In this document: positions 1 through 7,829 of the stretch, one piece after another
Numbering within the stretch: the first letter of the stretch is position 1
Layout: every line of letters starts with the position of its first letter
Source: an uncultured Clostridia bacterium
Lineage (GTDB): Bacteria; Bacillota; Clostridia; Oscillospirales; CAG-272
Direction of reading: 5' to 3'
NCBI GenBank assembly: GCA_947627815.1
Contig: CANQXN010000010.1
Location: forward strand, 1-22,430
Length of the DNA stretch: 22,430 nucleotides
Program-made: the position numbers and the translations under genes
The notes under the pieces: model-generated
What the model saw: the letters and a program-made list of their open reading frames with translations, nothing else
What the model was told of the DNA's origin: nothing
Database searches by the model: none

Positions 1-391
1 GATACTCGATCAGATAGGTCCGGGCCAGGAAGGAGCCCATGGAGTGGCCCAGCAGCACATAGGGGATGCCGGGATGCCGGTCTCCCTCCAGCTCCCGCAG
101 GGCGCGGATGTCCTTCACCAGCAGCTCCCAGCCCCCCTTGGGGGCAAAGAAGCCGAACTTCTTGTCGCTCTCCGCCGCCGTCCGGCCGTGGCCCAGGTGG
201 TCGTGGCCGCAGACCAGCAGGCCGTGCTCCGCCAGGAAGCGGGCGGTATTCTCATACCGGCCCATGTGCTCGGCCACGCCGTGGACCAGCTGGACCACCC
301 CCCGGGGCGCCCCCTCCGGGAGCCACTCCCGGGCCATGATGGTGTGGACGCCGTCGGCGGAGGGGAAGGTAAAATCTCGGACCTGGATCAT
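1..391 (-). CDS. Alpha/beta hydrolase, lysophospholipase/monoacylglycerol lipase type (N-terminal part)
   Basis: About 130 N-terminal residues are visible; the rest lies beyond the left edge. The protein starts MIQVRDFTFPSADG and carries the oxyanion-hole region LVHGVAEHMGRYE (around residues 35-47), the turn GHDHLGHG (62-69) and the nucleophile elbow GHSMGS with Ser117. This order is that of the serine-hydrolase/monoacylglycerol lipase family (Hydrolase_4), which cleaves lysophospholipids or monoglycerides. The catalytic Asp and His would lie in the missing part. The ATG at 391 follows an AGAGGT-type ribosome binding site. No signal peptide is seen, so it is probably cytoplasmic. Codon use is rich in CTG, CCC, GGG and CGG, visibly more GC-rich than all other genes here, which raises the question of transfer or a mis-joined contig. 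The family is clear; the substrate is not. Confidence 0.88.
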   Translation of the reverse strand, partial: MIQVRDFTFPSADGVHTIMAREWLPEGAPRGVVQLVHGVAEHMGRYENTARFLAEHGLLVCGHDHLGHGRTAAESDKKFGFFAPKGGWELLVKDIRALRELEGDRHPGIPYVLLGHSMGSFLARTYLIEY

Positions 392-677
392 AGCGGACCT
401 CTTTTCCGCCCCGCCCGGCCGGGCGGGACTTTTTCTTTTCCGCGTCTTTCTTTGGCCTCCGATCCGATGGGCAGCCGGTCACATCGCCGCCCGCCGTGCC
501 GCCGTTAGGCTTAAAAAGCGCAGAGAACAAAGCAAAAAAATGGCGCGCCTTCTGACAGAGGCCGCCTGCGAGGGATTCCCGCCGGGCAAACAGCCGGGCG
601 AGAGAAAAATGAAATCGCTTTTCTGATCGCCGCGTGGCGCGCGGCCATCTCGGGCGGCGGTGAAAAACGGAGGAATC
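392..677. other. Intergenic region with an 18-bp palindrome, no gene seen
   Basis: This 286-bp gap separates the hydrolase from the septum protein, which are divergently oriented. I see no convincing coding frame and no clear sigma-A promoter in either direction. It holds a perfect GC-only palindrome at 410-427 followed by ACTTTTTCTTTT, and an A-rich run near 510-540. The visible change from the very GC-rich left edge to the typical composition of the window falls inside this gap. Confidence 0.6.
410..439 (+). terminator. Possible rho-independent terminator (GC palindrome plus T tract)
   Basis: CCCGCCCGG (410-418) is followed directly by its exact reverse complement CCGGGCGGG (419-427), then ACTTTTTCTTTT. 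In shape this is a plus-strand terminator, but no plus-strand gene is seen ending here. It sits just upstream of the minus-strand hydrolase start, so it may instead lie in that gene's leader or mark a junction. Function is uncertain. Confidence 0.4.
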
Positions 678-962
678 ATGAAAAAGCATTTTTTTCTTTG
701 GGTCATCGTCATTACCATTGCGCTCGTCAGTCTGGTTTCGGTGATTACACTGACGCTCCAGCACCGCGAAGTGGAAAAAGAGCGGGCGGCCTTACAGCGC
801 CGGCTGGCCGAACTGATGGCCGAAAATGAGCGGCTGGAACATGATATCAACCTCGATGTTACCGATGAATATATCATTGCCATGATGCGGAAATTGGGCT
901 ATTATTTCCCGGGGGAAAAAATTTTCACCTATCATGACAGCGAAGAAACCACAGAAGAATGA
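678..962 (+). CDS. FtsB/DivIC-like septum formation initiator protein
   Basis: The product is 94 residues. A short basic start (MKKHFF) leads into one transmembrane segment (about residues 5-28), then a heptad-patterned, charged coiled coil (about 30-60, for example ERAALQRRLAELMAENERLE), and a C-terminal segment DEYIIAMMRKLGYYFPGEKIF. That last segment matches the R-x-LG-x-x-x-PGE ending typical of the FtsB/DivIC family. These are bitopic membrane proteins that bind FtsL and link early and late parts of the division machinery. I chose the ATG at 678 because GGAGG lies 5 nt upstream; a GTG 18 nt earlier has no ribosome binding site. The gene stands alone and is followed at once by a strong terminator. 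DivIC versus FtsB cannot be separated from this sequence. Confidence 0.85.
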   Translation: MKKHFFLWVIVITIALVSLVSVITLTLQHREVEKERAALQRRLAELMAENERLEHDINLDVTDEYIIAMMRKLGYYFPGEKIFTYHDSEETTEE

Positions 963-968
963 AGATAA

Positions 969-1010
969 CCCCGCCCGCCGAAAGTTTTCGGCGGGCGGGG
1001 TTTTCCTTTC
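969..1010 (+). terminator. Rho-independent terminator after the FtsB/DivIC-like gene
   Basis: Perfect 15-bp stem: CCCCGCCCGCCGAAA (969-983) pairs with TTTCGGCGGGCGGGG (986-1000) around a 2-nt turn, followed by TTTTCCTTT. The T tract is on the plus side only. The convergent glycosidase gene ends 25 bp away and could use the stem, but has no matching U tract. Confidence 0.92.
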
Positions 1011-1024
1011 CCGGGCATCTCAAT

Positions 1025-2860
1025 TCATTCTTGGGGCGAAAGATCGGGCAGTTCGGTCATGCGCAGATTGGTACAGCCGTAGGGAATGAGCGTCATGAGA
1101 ACGGCGGGACCTAAGGGTTCAAGGCTTTGCGGAACCAAGGCGGCGCGGCCGTCCGGCATCGGCCAGGCGAGCGGCGCCATGGGCAGGGAAATTGTCAGGG
1201 GCGGTCGGTCGGGCGTAAAGGGCGCGTCATATTCGCAAGGGGTGACAACACCTTCTTTGCCGGCAAATCCGAACGCCCAGGGAGAGGCTGGATAGAGGGC
1301 ATAGTCGCAATAGGGAAATTTGCGCTCCACCCCACCGGCGGTATACTCCCGCTTTTCTTTCTTTTCAGCGATGGGCAGCGCGAAGAGCAGCGGCCCATGC
1401 CAGAGTGCTGTCATGCCGCGAGGGCGCTTTTCCCATCGGGTGACAAAATCAAAAGCGAGGGTGAGTTCGGCAGTTCCTTCCCAACGCCGGCTGACCTTGA
1501 CAAAGGCACCGGGCGTTACCGGCTTTCCGTCAAGTGTGGCGTTTTCGACGGCGGCAGGCACCCAGAGCGAAAAGACAAAGGAAATAGGTTCGGCCACCGT
1601 GAGGCGGTAACGCACTTCGCCGCGAAAAGGGTATTCGGTGAGACATTCCACCGTCACCGGCGTCCCTTGCCAATCGGCATGGAGCGTCGCGGGCAGGGGC
1701 AGGGGACAGGCGATGCCCTCCTCGGTGCGGGCAAAGGCGGTGAGCGCCAATTTGGGAAAGCCCTGTCCCATATTGGCGGTACAGCAGCCGTAATTCGGTT
1801 CGAGGCCAAAGATGTGCGCTTCCTCGTTGTTGGTGCGGAAGACCCGATGGGGCAGGGGCGCGCACTGCACCTGATTGGTGAGCTGTACATATTGATGCGT
1901 CCACATATCGGGGCTTACCGTGGCGGGCAGGGCGTTGAAGGCCTCCTTTTCGAGTTCTTCCAGCCAGCGGGGATTGCCCGACACAGAAAAAAGCACCTCA
2001 AAGGAATACATGGCTTCCACCACCGAGCAAAGCTCGCTGCCCTGAATGGGGCTGTCGCCCGAGAGGTTTTCGTCTCCCGTGAAGTGGCCGCAGGCCATGC
2101 CGTGGTGCGCCCGGAGCCAGTCAAGCGCGCTTGCGGCGAAGGCGTCGGGATTTTCCCCGGTAAGGCGAGACATCAGGGCGGAGGATTTCAGCATCATGGC
2201 GAGGTTGACCACATGGGAGAGATAGTCCCAGCGTTCGGTGAGGTCATCGAGCATTTGAGAGGCAAAAACCGCCTCCCAGTCAAAGCCCTGTACCTTTAAT
2301 TTTTTAGCGAGGAGCAACAGCCAGGGTTCCGGCCGGCGCTCATAGAGCCAGAAGATCGGGATCAGCCCTTCAAACCAGCGGGAAGCGCCCCAGTTGTGGA
2401 GGGTCGCGCCGTCCAAATGGTCGTTAAACTGCTTCAGACAGCGATAGAGCGCTTCTTCGGTTTTGGCGTCCTTAGCAAGTTCGGCATAGAGGGCAAGCAC
2501 TTTGCAGAGCAAAAGCACCGCCCAGGGGTCGTAATTCCGCCGCTCCTCCGGGGCGCAGGGGCAGAGCCAACCGTCGGCCTGCTGGCGGGCAAGGATGCTT
2601 TCCATATAAAATCGACCCCGCGCTTTTTTGTCCTCGTCGTCCAATAACCAGGCCAGCGGGAGAAAGCCGTCCAGCCAATACGGCACCCGTTCCCAGCCGT
2701 CGCGGTCGCCGCCGATCCACTTGCTGTCTTTGATGTCCGGCCAGATCTTGTCGAGATGGCCAACGAGGCCGTCGGCCTCGATCTGCAGCTGCCTGCGCAG
2801 CCAGCCTTCGGGGCGAATCTGCCCCGCCGGATAATAGGTATATTGCAATTTCCGTAACAA
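1025..2860 (-). CDS. Glycoside hydrolase, GH127 (DUF1680) beta-L-arabinofuranosidase type
   Basis: The 611-residue protein has an alpha/alpha-barrel-like, Trp-rich N-terminal half (about residues 1-360) and a beta-rich C-terminal half. In characterised GH127 enzymes a Zn-bound cysteine is the nucleophile and the site contains a Glu-x-Cys and a Cys-Cys pair. Both are here: GSELCSVVEAMY gives Glu276 and Cys278, and NYGCCTANMGQ gives Cys359-Cys360. No signal peptide is present, so it should act in the cytoplasm on imported oligosaccharides, releasing L-arabinofuranose or a related sugar. The start is a TTG at 2860 with GGGAGAG 6 nt upstream; no better start is near. It is divergent from an AraC-family gene, the usual layout for a substrate-induced enzyme. 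Exact sugar specificity is inference, since DUF1680 proteins are broader than arabinofuranosidase. Confidence 0.82.
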   Translation of the reverse strand: MLRKLQYTYYPAGQIRPEGWLRRQLQIEADGLVGHLDKIWPDIKDSKWIGGDRDGWERVPYWLDGFLPLAWLLDDEDKKARGRFYMESILARQQADGWLCPCAPEERRNYDPWAVLLLCKVLALYAELAKDAKTEEALYRCLKQFNDHLDGATLHNWGASRWFEGLIPIFWLYERRPEPWLLLLAKKLKVQGFDWEAVFASQMLDDLTERWDYLSHVVNLAMMLKSSALMSRLTGENPDAFAASALDWLRAHHGMACGHFTGDENLSGDSPIQGSELCSVVEAMYSFEVLFSVSGNPRWLEELEKEAFNALPATVSPDMWTHQYVQLTNQVQCAPLPHRVFRTNNEEAHIFGLEPNYGCCTANMGQGFPKLALTAFARTEEGIACPLPLPATLHADWQGTPVTVECLTEYPFRGEVRYRLTVAEPISFVFSLWVPAAVENATLDGKPVTPGAFVKVSRRWEGTAELTLAFDFVTRWEKRPRGMTALWHGPLLFALPIAEKKEKREYTAGGVERKFPYCDYALYPASPWAFGFAGKEGVVTPCEYDAPFTPDRPPLTISLPMAPLAWPMPDGRAALVPQSLEPLGPAVLMTLIPYGCTNLRMTELPDLSPQE

Positions 2861-2885
2861 AAAAATCTCTCCCTTTCTTTTTCAA

Positions 2886-2915
2886 TTGACAAGAGCGGTT
2901 ATTTTGTAGTATAAT
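2886..2915 (+). promoter_or_regulatory. Sigma-A promoter of the AraC-family gene
   Basis: TTGACA (2886-2891), 18-nt spacer, TATAAT (2910-2915). Predicted start near 2922, giving a leader of about 80 nt before the ATG at 3003. The -10 element lies only 9 bp from the -10 of the opposing glycosidase promoter. Confidence 0.85.
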
Positions 2916-2924
2916 GCTATTACT

Positions 2925-2953
2925 ATCATAGCATAAGGCCTTCCTTTTTTCAA
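2925..2953 (-). promoter_or_regulatory. Sigma-A promoter of the GH127 gene
   Basis: On the minus strand TTGAAA (2953-2948), 17-nt spacer, TATGAT (2930-2925). Predicted start near 2918, giving a leader of about 57 nt. The -35 is off consensus and lies just downstream of the direct repeat at 2961-2988, as expected for an activator-dependent promoter. Confidence 0.75.
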
Positions 2954-2960
2954 GGGGAGG

Positions 2961-2988
2961 AATCGACTGCTCTATTGTAAAAATCGAC
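2961..2988. promoter_or_regulatory. Candidate AraC-family operator (direct repeat, 21-bp period)
   Basis: AATCGAC occurs at 2961-2967 and again at 2982-2988, exactly 21 bp (two helical turns) apart, each preceded by an A/G-rich stretch. AraC-family regulators typically bind two direct half-sites on one DNA face at this spacing. The pair starts about 43 bp upstream of the predicted GH127 start and lies inside the leader of the regulator gene, so one site could activate the enzyme and repress the regulator. The role is inferred from spacing and position. Confidence 0.55.
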
Positions 2989-3002
2989 GGGAGGCATTTT
3001 TT

Positions 3003-3764
3003 ATGTGGTATATGAAGCGCGACCCGATGCCGGTCTTTGATCTTTGCGCCCTCAAGCGGTTTGAAGAGGAGGAGCGGCATATTCATCGGGTCTTTGATAA
3101 AAGCGTGCTGATCCTGATGCTTTCCGGTGTTCTGCGCTTTGAAGAAAACGGCGCTTCGGTCGACCTTACGGCGGGCGAATACTACATTCAGCGTCCGGGT
3201 CTTTTGCAGACCGGCAATCGCCCCAGCGAAAGCCCGCGCTATCTGTTTTTGCACTTCACCGCCGCGTATTCTCAGGAGCCGGCGGACGGGCTTCCCATTC
3301 GGGGGCATTGCGATATCGGCGCCGTGCAGGCGGCGGCGGAGGAATTTGAGCGCCGTTACCGTCTGCATGACAGCGGCTTTTTTTCGCTCAACGCGCTGAT
3401 GTTCCAGCTCTTCGCCGATTTGGAAAGCGGCATGACGCCGCAAAACGGCCGGCTGCAGATCGCCCGGGATATCCAGCGCTTTATCGCGGCGGAATACGCG
3501 TCTCCGCTCTCGCTGGCAAAGATCGCGCAGCGGTACGGCTACTCCGAGGATTATACCATTCGGGTGTTCAAAAACGCTTTCGGCATTACGCCCTATCAGT
3601 ATCTGATCCGTTACCGGCTGCAGCAGGCGGAGCGGCTGCTTGTCTCTACCGATAAGCCGGTGGAGACGGTGTCCCGGGAAGTGGGGTATAATGATTTTTC
3701 CACCTTTTATCGGAATTTTCGCAAGCATTACGGGCGCTCGCCTTCCGAATTGCGCGGCCGCTGA
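3003..3764 (+). CDS. AraC-family transcriptional regulator
   Basis: The product is 253 residues. The N-terminal half (about 1-100) reads as a cupin-like sensor, with alternating beta segments such as GVLRFEENGASVDLTAGEYY and a Pro-Gly turn, and the end LFLHFT typical of AraC_binding domains. The C-terminal 100 residues hold the two helix-turn-helix motifs: SLAKIAQRYGYSEDYTIRVFK (about 170-190), then the family signature region PVETVSREVGYNDFSTFYRNFRK (219-241) ending YGRSPSELR. It most likely senses a sugar and controls the divergent GH127 gene and itself. The ATG at 3003 has GGGAGG about 8 nt upstream; a second ATG four codons on is less well placed. The gene ends in a terminator shared with the convergent lipoprotein gene. 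Confidence 0.92.
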   Translation: MWYMKRDPMPVFDLCALKRFEEEERHIHRVFDKSVLILMLSGVLRFEENGASVDLTAGEYYIQRPGLLQTGNRPSESPRYLFLHFTAAYSQEPADGLPIRGHCDIGAVQAAAEEFERRYRLHDSGFFSLNALMFQLFADLESGMTPQNGRLQIARDIQRFIAAEYASPLSLAKIAQRYGYSEDYTIRVFKNAFGITPYQYLIRYRLQQAERLLVSTDKPVETVSREVGYNDFSTFYRNFRKHYGRSPSELRGR

Positions 3765-3798
3765 CGGCGCTTTTTTGACAAAAAAGCACACAGAAAAG

Positions 3799-3838
3799 AA
3801 AGAACGCCTCCATCGCGTTGTGCGATGGGGCGTTCTTT
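3799..3838. terminator. Bidirectional terminator between the regulator and the lipoprotein gene
   Basis: AAAGAACGCC-T-CCATCGC (3799-3816) pairs with GCGATGG-GGCGTTCTTT (3822-3838), a 17-bp stem with one bulged T and a 5-nt loop. A-rich sequence on the left and T-rich on the right give a U tract in both directions, serving the two convergent genes. Confidence 0.88.
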
Positions 3839-3862
3839 GTTTGCTTTTCAGGATTTGCTTTT

Positions 3863-6800
3863 TCAGGAAACCGTGTCGCTGTAAAGGGTGTTTTCAAAGG
3901 CGGAGGCGGAGCCTGCGCTTGTCGCGGCACTTGCCACCGTGAAGGTGACATTTTCCAAGATCGGGCAGTCGGCAAACGCTCTTTGACCGAAGGTTTCGGT
4001 GTTGTTGAGGACGATGGTCACCAGCGAATCGCAGTAAGCGAAGGCTTCTTCTCCGACCGAGCTTGCATACAGGGTGACAGAGGCCAGCGAATCGCAGTTT
4101 TCAAAGGCGTGAGCGCCGACCGAGCGGACTTTGGCGCCCAGCGACAGAGAAGAGAAGCCGGCAAACCCGGTGAAGGCGTAGGATCCGATCGAGGCGGCAT
4201 CCGAGAGATTCAAGCTGGTGATATAGTCGGCATAGTCATGCCAAGGCGCGTCTTCTGCCGAGGCAAAATCGGGGATGCAAGCGCCCGCCTCGTTGGCAAC
4301 AAAGGTGAGCAGACCGTTGAAATTGATGTTGACCGTTCCCTTGCCGCCGTCCACCGTAAAGGACGCCATGATGGCGGTGGTGGAGCAGGTGGCGGGATAG
4401 CCCTGCCAAGCGCCGGTTTTGTTGGGATCATAATTGTTCTGGTAATTGTCGAAATAGAAGATGTGAGCGTAAACCGGCGTGTTGTCAAGGATGCCTTCGC
4501 CGACCTCGGGTACATCGCCCTCGAGGCTCACGCGAACCAGGGAAGCGCAGTCGGCAAAGACTTGGTTTCCGATCTTTTTCAGCGTGTTCGGCAGAGTGAC
4601 ATTGACAATGGCGGTGCCACGGAAGGCCTGATCGCCGATTTCTGTCAAAGAGCCGGTCAGGCGCAGGGAGGTGATGGCGCTGCAGCCGTCGAAGCAGCGG
4701 GCGCCGATGGTTGTGGCATAGGTGGTGACAGCCGTCAGGGCAGTGTCGCCGGCGAAGGCTTCTTCACCGATGCTGACAAGCGCCTGCGCTGTGGAGAGCA
4801 GTTTCACCGAGGTGCCTTTGAAGGCGCGGTCGCCGATGGCTGTCACATTGGCGCCCATGGTGACTTCCGAAAGGGTGGCGACATCCAAGAAGAGGTCGTT
4901 GGGGATTACGGTGAGAGGATCGGGCAGGCGGATCGAGGTGATGGCGGTGCCGGTAAAGGCGCCTTCTTTGATTTCGGTGATCGTGCCGCCCAAGGTCAGG
5001 GAAGCAAGATTCGAGCAGCCGGCCAGGGCATATTTGCCGATCGAAGTGGCCGTGCTGATGGTCAGGGAAGTGATGCCGGTCAGTTGAGAGAGGGCATAGT
5101 CGCCGATTTTGCTGACACGGTCGAAGGACACATTGGTGATGAGAGCGCGGTAAGGATACCACGGCGCCTCTTCCGCGGAGGCGAAGTCAGGCATGGCACG
5201 CGCCGTCGCCGCGCCGTTGTTGGTGATGGACAGCATACCACGGTAGCCCAAGGTCGCGACAACGGTGGTAGCGCCTTCCGCATCGGTGAAATACCACTGC
5301 ATGAAAGGCTCGCTCAAAGAGCGTACGGTGATGGGATAACCGTTCCATCTCATCTGGTTCGGCTCTTTCGTATAATCTTCTTTGTCCGCTTTTTCTTGCT
5401 CTTCGGTGATACCGAAAGAGTCGCGGTTGCCGGCGTTATAGTGGAACGCGGTAAAGCCCTCGATGGTGCCGTCCAATACGCCGCTTCCGATTTCGGGCGC
5501 GGGGCATTGCAGGATGACGGCGGTCAGCTTGTCGCAGTCTTTGAAGGCTTCGTCGCCGATTTTCTTGATGTTATTGGCCAGGGTGATATTCTGCAGTCCC
5601 GTGCCGGCAAACGCGCGCGCGCCGATGGTTTCGGTGTTGGCATGAAGGGAAACGCTGGTCAGCTTGCCGCAACCGTAGAAGGCTTCGTCGGGAATCGCCG
5701 TGATGCGAACCGAACGGAGATCCACCGTGGTGATGGCGGTGCCGGCAAAGGCGGCCTCGCCTATGGAGGAAAGACTTGCGGGGAAGTTGACGACGGCAAG
5801 GGAAGAACAGCCTTCAAACGCCCGCTTGCCGATCGATGTCAGGGTATCGGGCAGGTTGACTTCCGTGATATCGGCGCGATCCTTTAAAAATTCGTCGCTG
5901 ATGCCGACCACGGTGCCGTCTTTATAGTTTTTGTAGATTCTCACAACCGTGTCGCTGCCGGTATAGTTCAGGATCACATAGGTGACGCCGTTTTCGTCCT
6001 CATGACGCTCCGCTTCCAGCTCACTGTAGGGGACAAAGCCGGTATAACCGATAAATTCGTGGGGAATGTTGTTGCCGGACAGGAAGTTGGCGACATTGCC
6101 GCCCTCAAAGCAGTAGACCACGGTTTCGGCGGGGACATTGACGCCGTCTATCGTGACCAGACCCACGGCGTTCCGACCGATTTCGCTGACGCTGTCGGGA
6201 ATGGTGATCTCTTTGATCTTCGGGCAGTTCAGGAAAGCGTTCAAGCCGATTTTCACGGTTTTGGGGCTGAGGATGACAGTCTCTAACGCGCTGCAGCCGC
6301 TGAAGGCGCCGTTGTTGATGGTGACGGCGGATACGGGCAGGTGAATGGCTTCGAGCGCCGAACAGCCTTCAAAGGCGGTCTGCGCGATCACCGTAAGCGC
6401 GCTGTCGGGGTCGATCTCAAAGCTTCTGAGCGAGAGGCAGTAAGCAAAGGCGGAGAGATCGACACTGGTCACGCTGGCGGGCAGAGAAAACGCGGTGATG
6501 GCGGAGCCGGAGAAGGTCTTTTCCCCGATCGAGGTAATCTTGTCGGAAAAATGAACCTCGGCAAGGCTTGCGCAGTTATAGAAGAGACGGGCCGGCAGCG
6601 CCGTGATGGCGTCCGGCAGCGTCAGGGCGGTCAGCCCCTTGCAGAAAGCGAAGGCGCCGATCCCGACGGAAGTCACCGTCTCGGGCAGGGTGATGGCGGG
6701 GAGCTTTTCGCAGCCGTAAAAGGCATACGCGCCCACCGATTTGGTGTTAGGACTCAGCTTGACCGAGGTAAGAGAAGCACAACCGGCAAAGGCATAGTTG

Positions 6801-7645
6801 GGAATGTTGCGCAGATTGTCGGAGAGGGTAAGCTCGGTCATGGATACGCAATTGTAGAACGCCCGCTCGCCCAATGCGCTGATGCCGGAAAGATCGAGGG
6901 TGGGCAGCAGCGAGCAATAGGCAAAGGCTTTCTCGCCGATGGCGGATAGGCCGGCGGGCAGGGTCACATGTTCCAGCGCCCGGCAGCCGTAGAAGGTCAT
7001 GGCGGGGAGGAAGGTGATCTTTTCGGGCAGAGCCACGGTCTCGAGCGCCGTACATTCATAGAAAATGTCGGTGCCGATTTCCGAAAGGCTTGCCGGGAAG
7101 GTCACGGTTTTCAAAGAAACGCAGTAACGGAAGACGCCGTCTCCCATGCGCGCAAGATCGGCGGGCAGTTTGACATCGGTAAGCGCCCGGCAATCGTAAA
7201 AGACATCGTTGGCAAGCGCCGTGACACTGTCGGGCAAGGTGACTTTGACCAGATTCTCATGCCGGCCGAACGCGGTGGAACCGATCATGGTCACTTTGAC
7301 CTTGCCACCCTGAATGCTGTCGGGCAGGGTGACTTCTGCGGCATTCCCGGTGTAGGAGACGAGTTTAGCGCCGTTTTTGAAAATGGTGTAAACAAAATCC
7401 CCTTCCTGATAGGAAGATTCTACCACATCGGCACTGGTGTTGCCCAATTCATCGGTGGTTTCCGGCGTCGTGACGGGGGCGGGTTCGGTGGATTCCGCCG
7501 CCGAGGAACTGCTGTTTGCATTGGAACCACTCACCGCGGGCAGACTGTTTTCCGAATTGTCGGTGGTGACAGGGTCGTTGCCGCAAGCCGTAACGGCTAA
7601 GGCTGCCACCAACAGAAGCATCAACAGAATGTACAGTTTCTTCAT
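3863..7645 (-). CDS. BspA-like leucine-rich-repeat (LRR_5) surface lipoprotein
   Basis: The product is 1260 residues. It begins with a lipoprotein signal (MKKLYILLMLLLVAALAVTA) with lipobox VTAC and Cys21 as the lipidated residue, then a low-complexity Ser/Thr/Pro/Glu-rich spacer (about 22-75). Most of the rest is LRR_5 repeats of about 23 residues with the pattern IGxxAFxxCxxLxxVxLPxxV. The first block runs to about residue 490 and is broken by linkers. A distinct non-LRR module with the core PDFASAE-APW occurs twice, near residues 818 and 1123, each time followed by a fresh LRR block. No LPXTG or transmembrane anchor is seen, so lipid attachment is the anchor. Related BspA proteins bind host or bacterial surface ligands, but the ligand here is unknown. 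The ATG at 7645 is chosen because the signal peptide begins there; a TTG eight codons earlier would add residues before the signal. Confidence 0.9.
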   Translation of the reverse strand: MKKLYILLMLLLVAALAVTACGNDPVTTDNSENSLPAVSGSNANSSSSAAESTEPAPVTTPETTDELGNTSADVVESSYQEGDFVYTIFKNGAKLVSYTGNAAEVTLPDSIQGGKVKVTMIGSTAFGRHENLVKVTLPDSVTALANDVFYDCRALTDVKLPADLARMGDGVFRYCVSLKTVTFPASLSEIGTDIFYECTALETVALPEKITFLPAMTFYGCRALEHVTLPAGLSAIGEKAFAYCSLLPTLDLSGISALGERAFYNCVSMTELTLSDNLRNIPNYAFAGCASLTSVKLSPNTKSVGAYAFYGCEKLPAITLPETVTSVGIGAFAFCKGLTALTLPDAITALPARLFYNCASLAEVHFSDKITSIGEKTFSGSAITAFSLPASVTSVDLSAFAYCLSLRSFEIDPDSALTVIAQTAFEGCSALEAIHLPVSAVTINNGAFSGCSALETVILSPKTVKIGLNAFLNCPKIKEITIPDSVSEIGRNAVGLVTIDGVNVPAETVVYCFEGGNVANFLSGNNIPHEFIGYTGFVPYSELEAERHEDENGVTYVILNYTGSDTVVRIYKNYKDGTVVGISDEFLKDRADITEVNLPDTLTSIGKRAFEGCSSLAVVNFPASLSSIGEAAFAGTAITTVDLRSVRITAIPDEAFYGCGKLTSVSLHANTETIGARAFAGTGLQNITLANNIKKIGDEAFKDCDKLTAVILQCPAPEIGSGVLDGTIEGFTAFHYNAGNRDSFGITEEQEKADKEDYTKEPNQMRWNGYPITVRSLSEPFMQWYFTDAEGATTVVATLGYRGMLSITNNGAATARAMPDFASAEEAPWYPYRALITNVSFDRVSKIGDYALSQLTGITSLTISTATSIGKYALAGCSNLASLTLGGTITEIKEGAFTGTAITSIRLPDPLTVIPNDLFLDVATLSEVTMGANVTAIGDRAFKGTSVKLLSTAQALVSIGEEAFAGDTALTAVTTYATTIGARCFDGCSAITSLRLTGSLTEIGDQAFRGTAIVNVTLPNTLKKIGNQVFADCASLVRVSLEGDVPEVGEGILDNTPVYAHIFYFDNYQNNYDPNKTGAWQGYPATCSTTAIMASFTVDGGKGTVNINFNGLLTFVANEAGACIPDFASAEDAPWHDYADYITSLNLSDAASIGSYAFTGFAGFSSLSLGAKVRSVGAHAFENCDSLASVTLYASSVGEEAFAYCDSLVTIVLNNTETFGQRAFADCPILENVTFTVASAATSAGSASAFENTLYSDTVS

Positions 7646-7799
7646 ATCTTTGTCCCATTTCTCCGCCAAAATATCAGAAAAACGGAGGCGTCTGGCGGAA
7701 ACACCTCTTTACTGTCTGTACCGCTTTTCGCACACGGTGCGGACGGGCTATCTCCTTATGACAGCGTCGGTCAAGGACATAAACCTACAGTATATAAGC

Positions 7800-7829
7800 A
7801 TTATACTACATTTCGTATGATTTTGTCAA
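7800..7829 (-). promoter_or_regulatory. Sigma-A promoter of the LRR lipoprotein gene
   Basis: On the minus strand TTGACA (7829-7824), 18-nt spacer, TATAAT (7805-7800). Predicted start near 7793 gives an unusually long leader of about 148 nt. Fourteen bases around the -10 (TGTAGTATAATGCT) are identical to those of the AraC-gene promoter, which also has an 18-nt spacer. Confidence 0.85.

Noticed and set aside
2472..3791. A 439-codon minus-strand frame covering the AraC gene and the start of the glycosidase
   Set aside because: It crosses two real genes on both strands and the promoter region; the translated sequence shows no family features.
3818..5887. A 689-codon open frame on the plus strand, opposite the LRR lipoprotein gene
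   Set aside because: It lies wholly antisense to a clear repeat protein; the repeats and codon bias keep stops out. It has no ribosome binding site or domain, and its sequence mirrors the LRR period.
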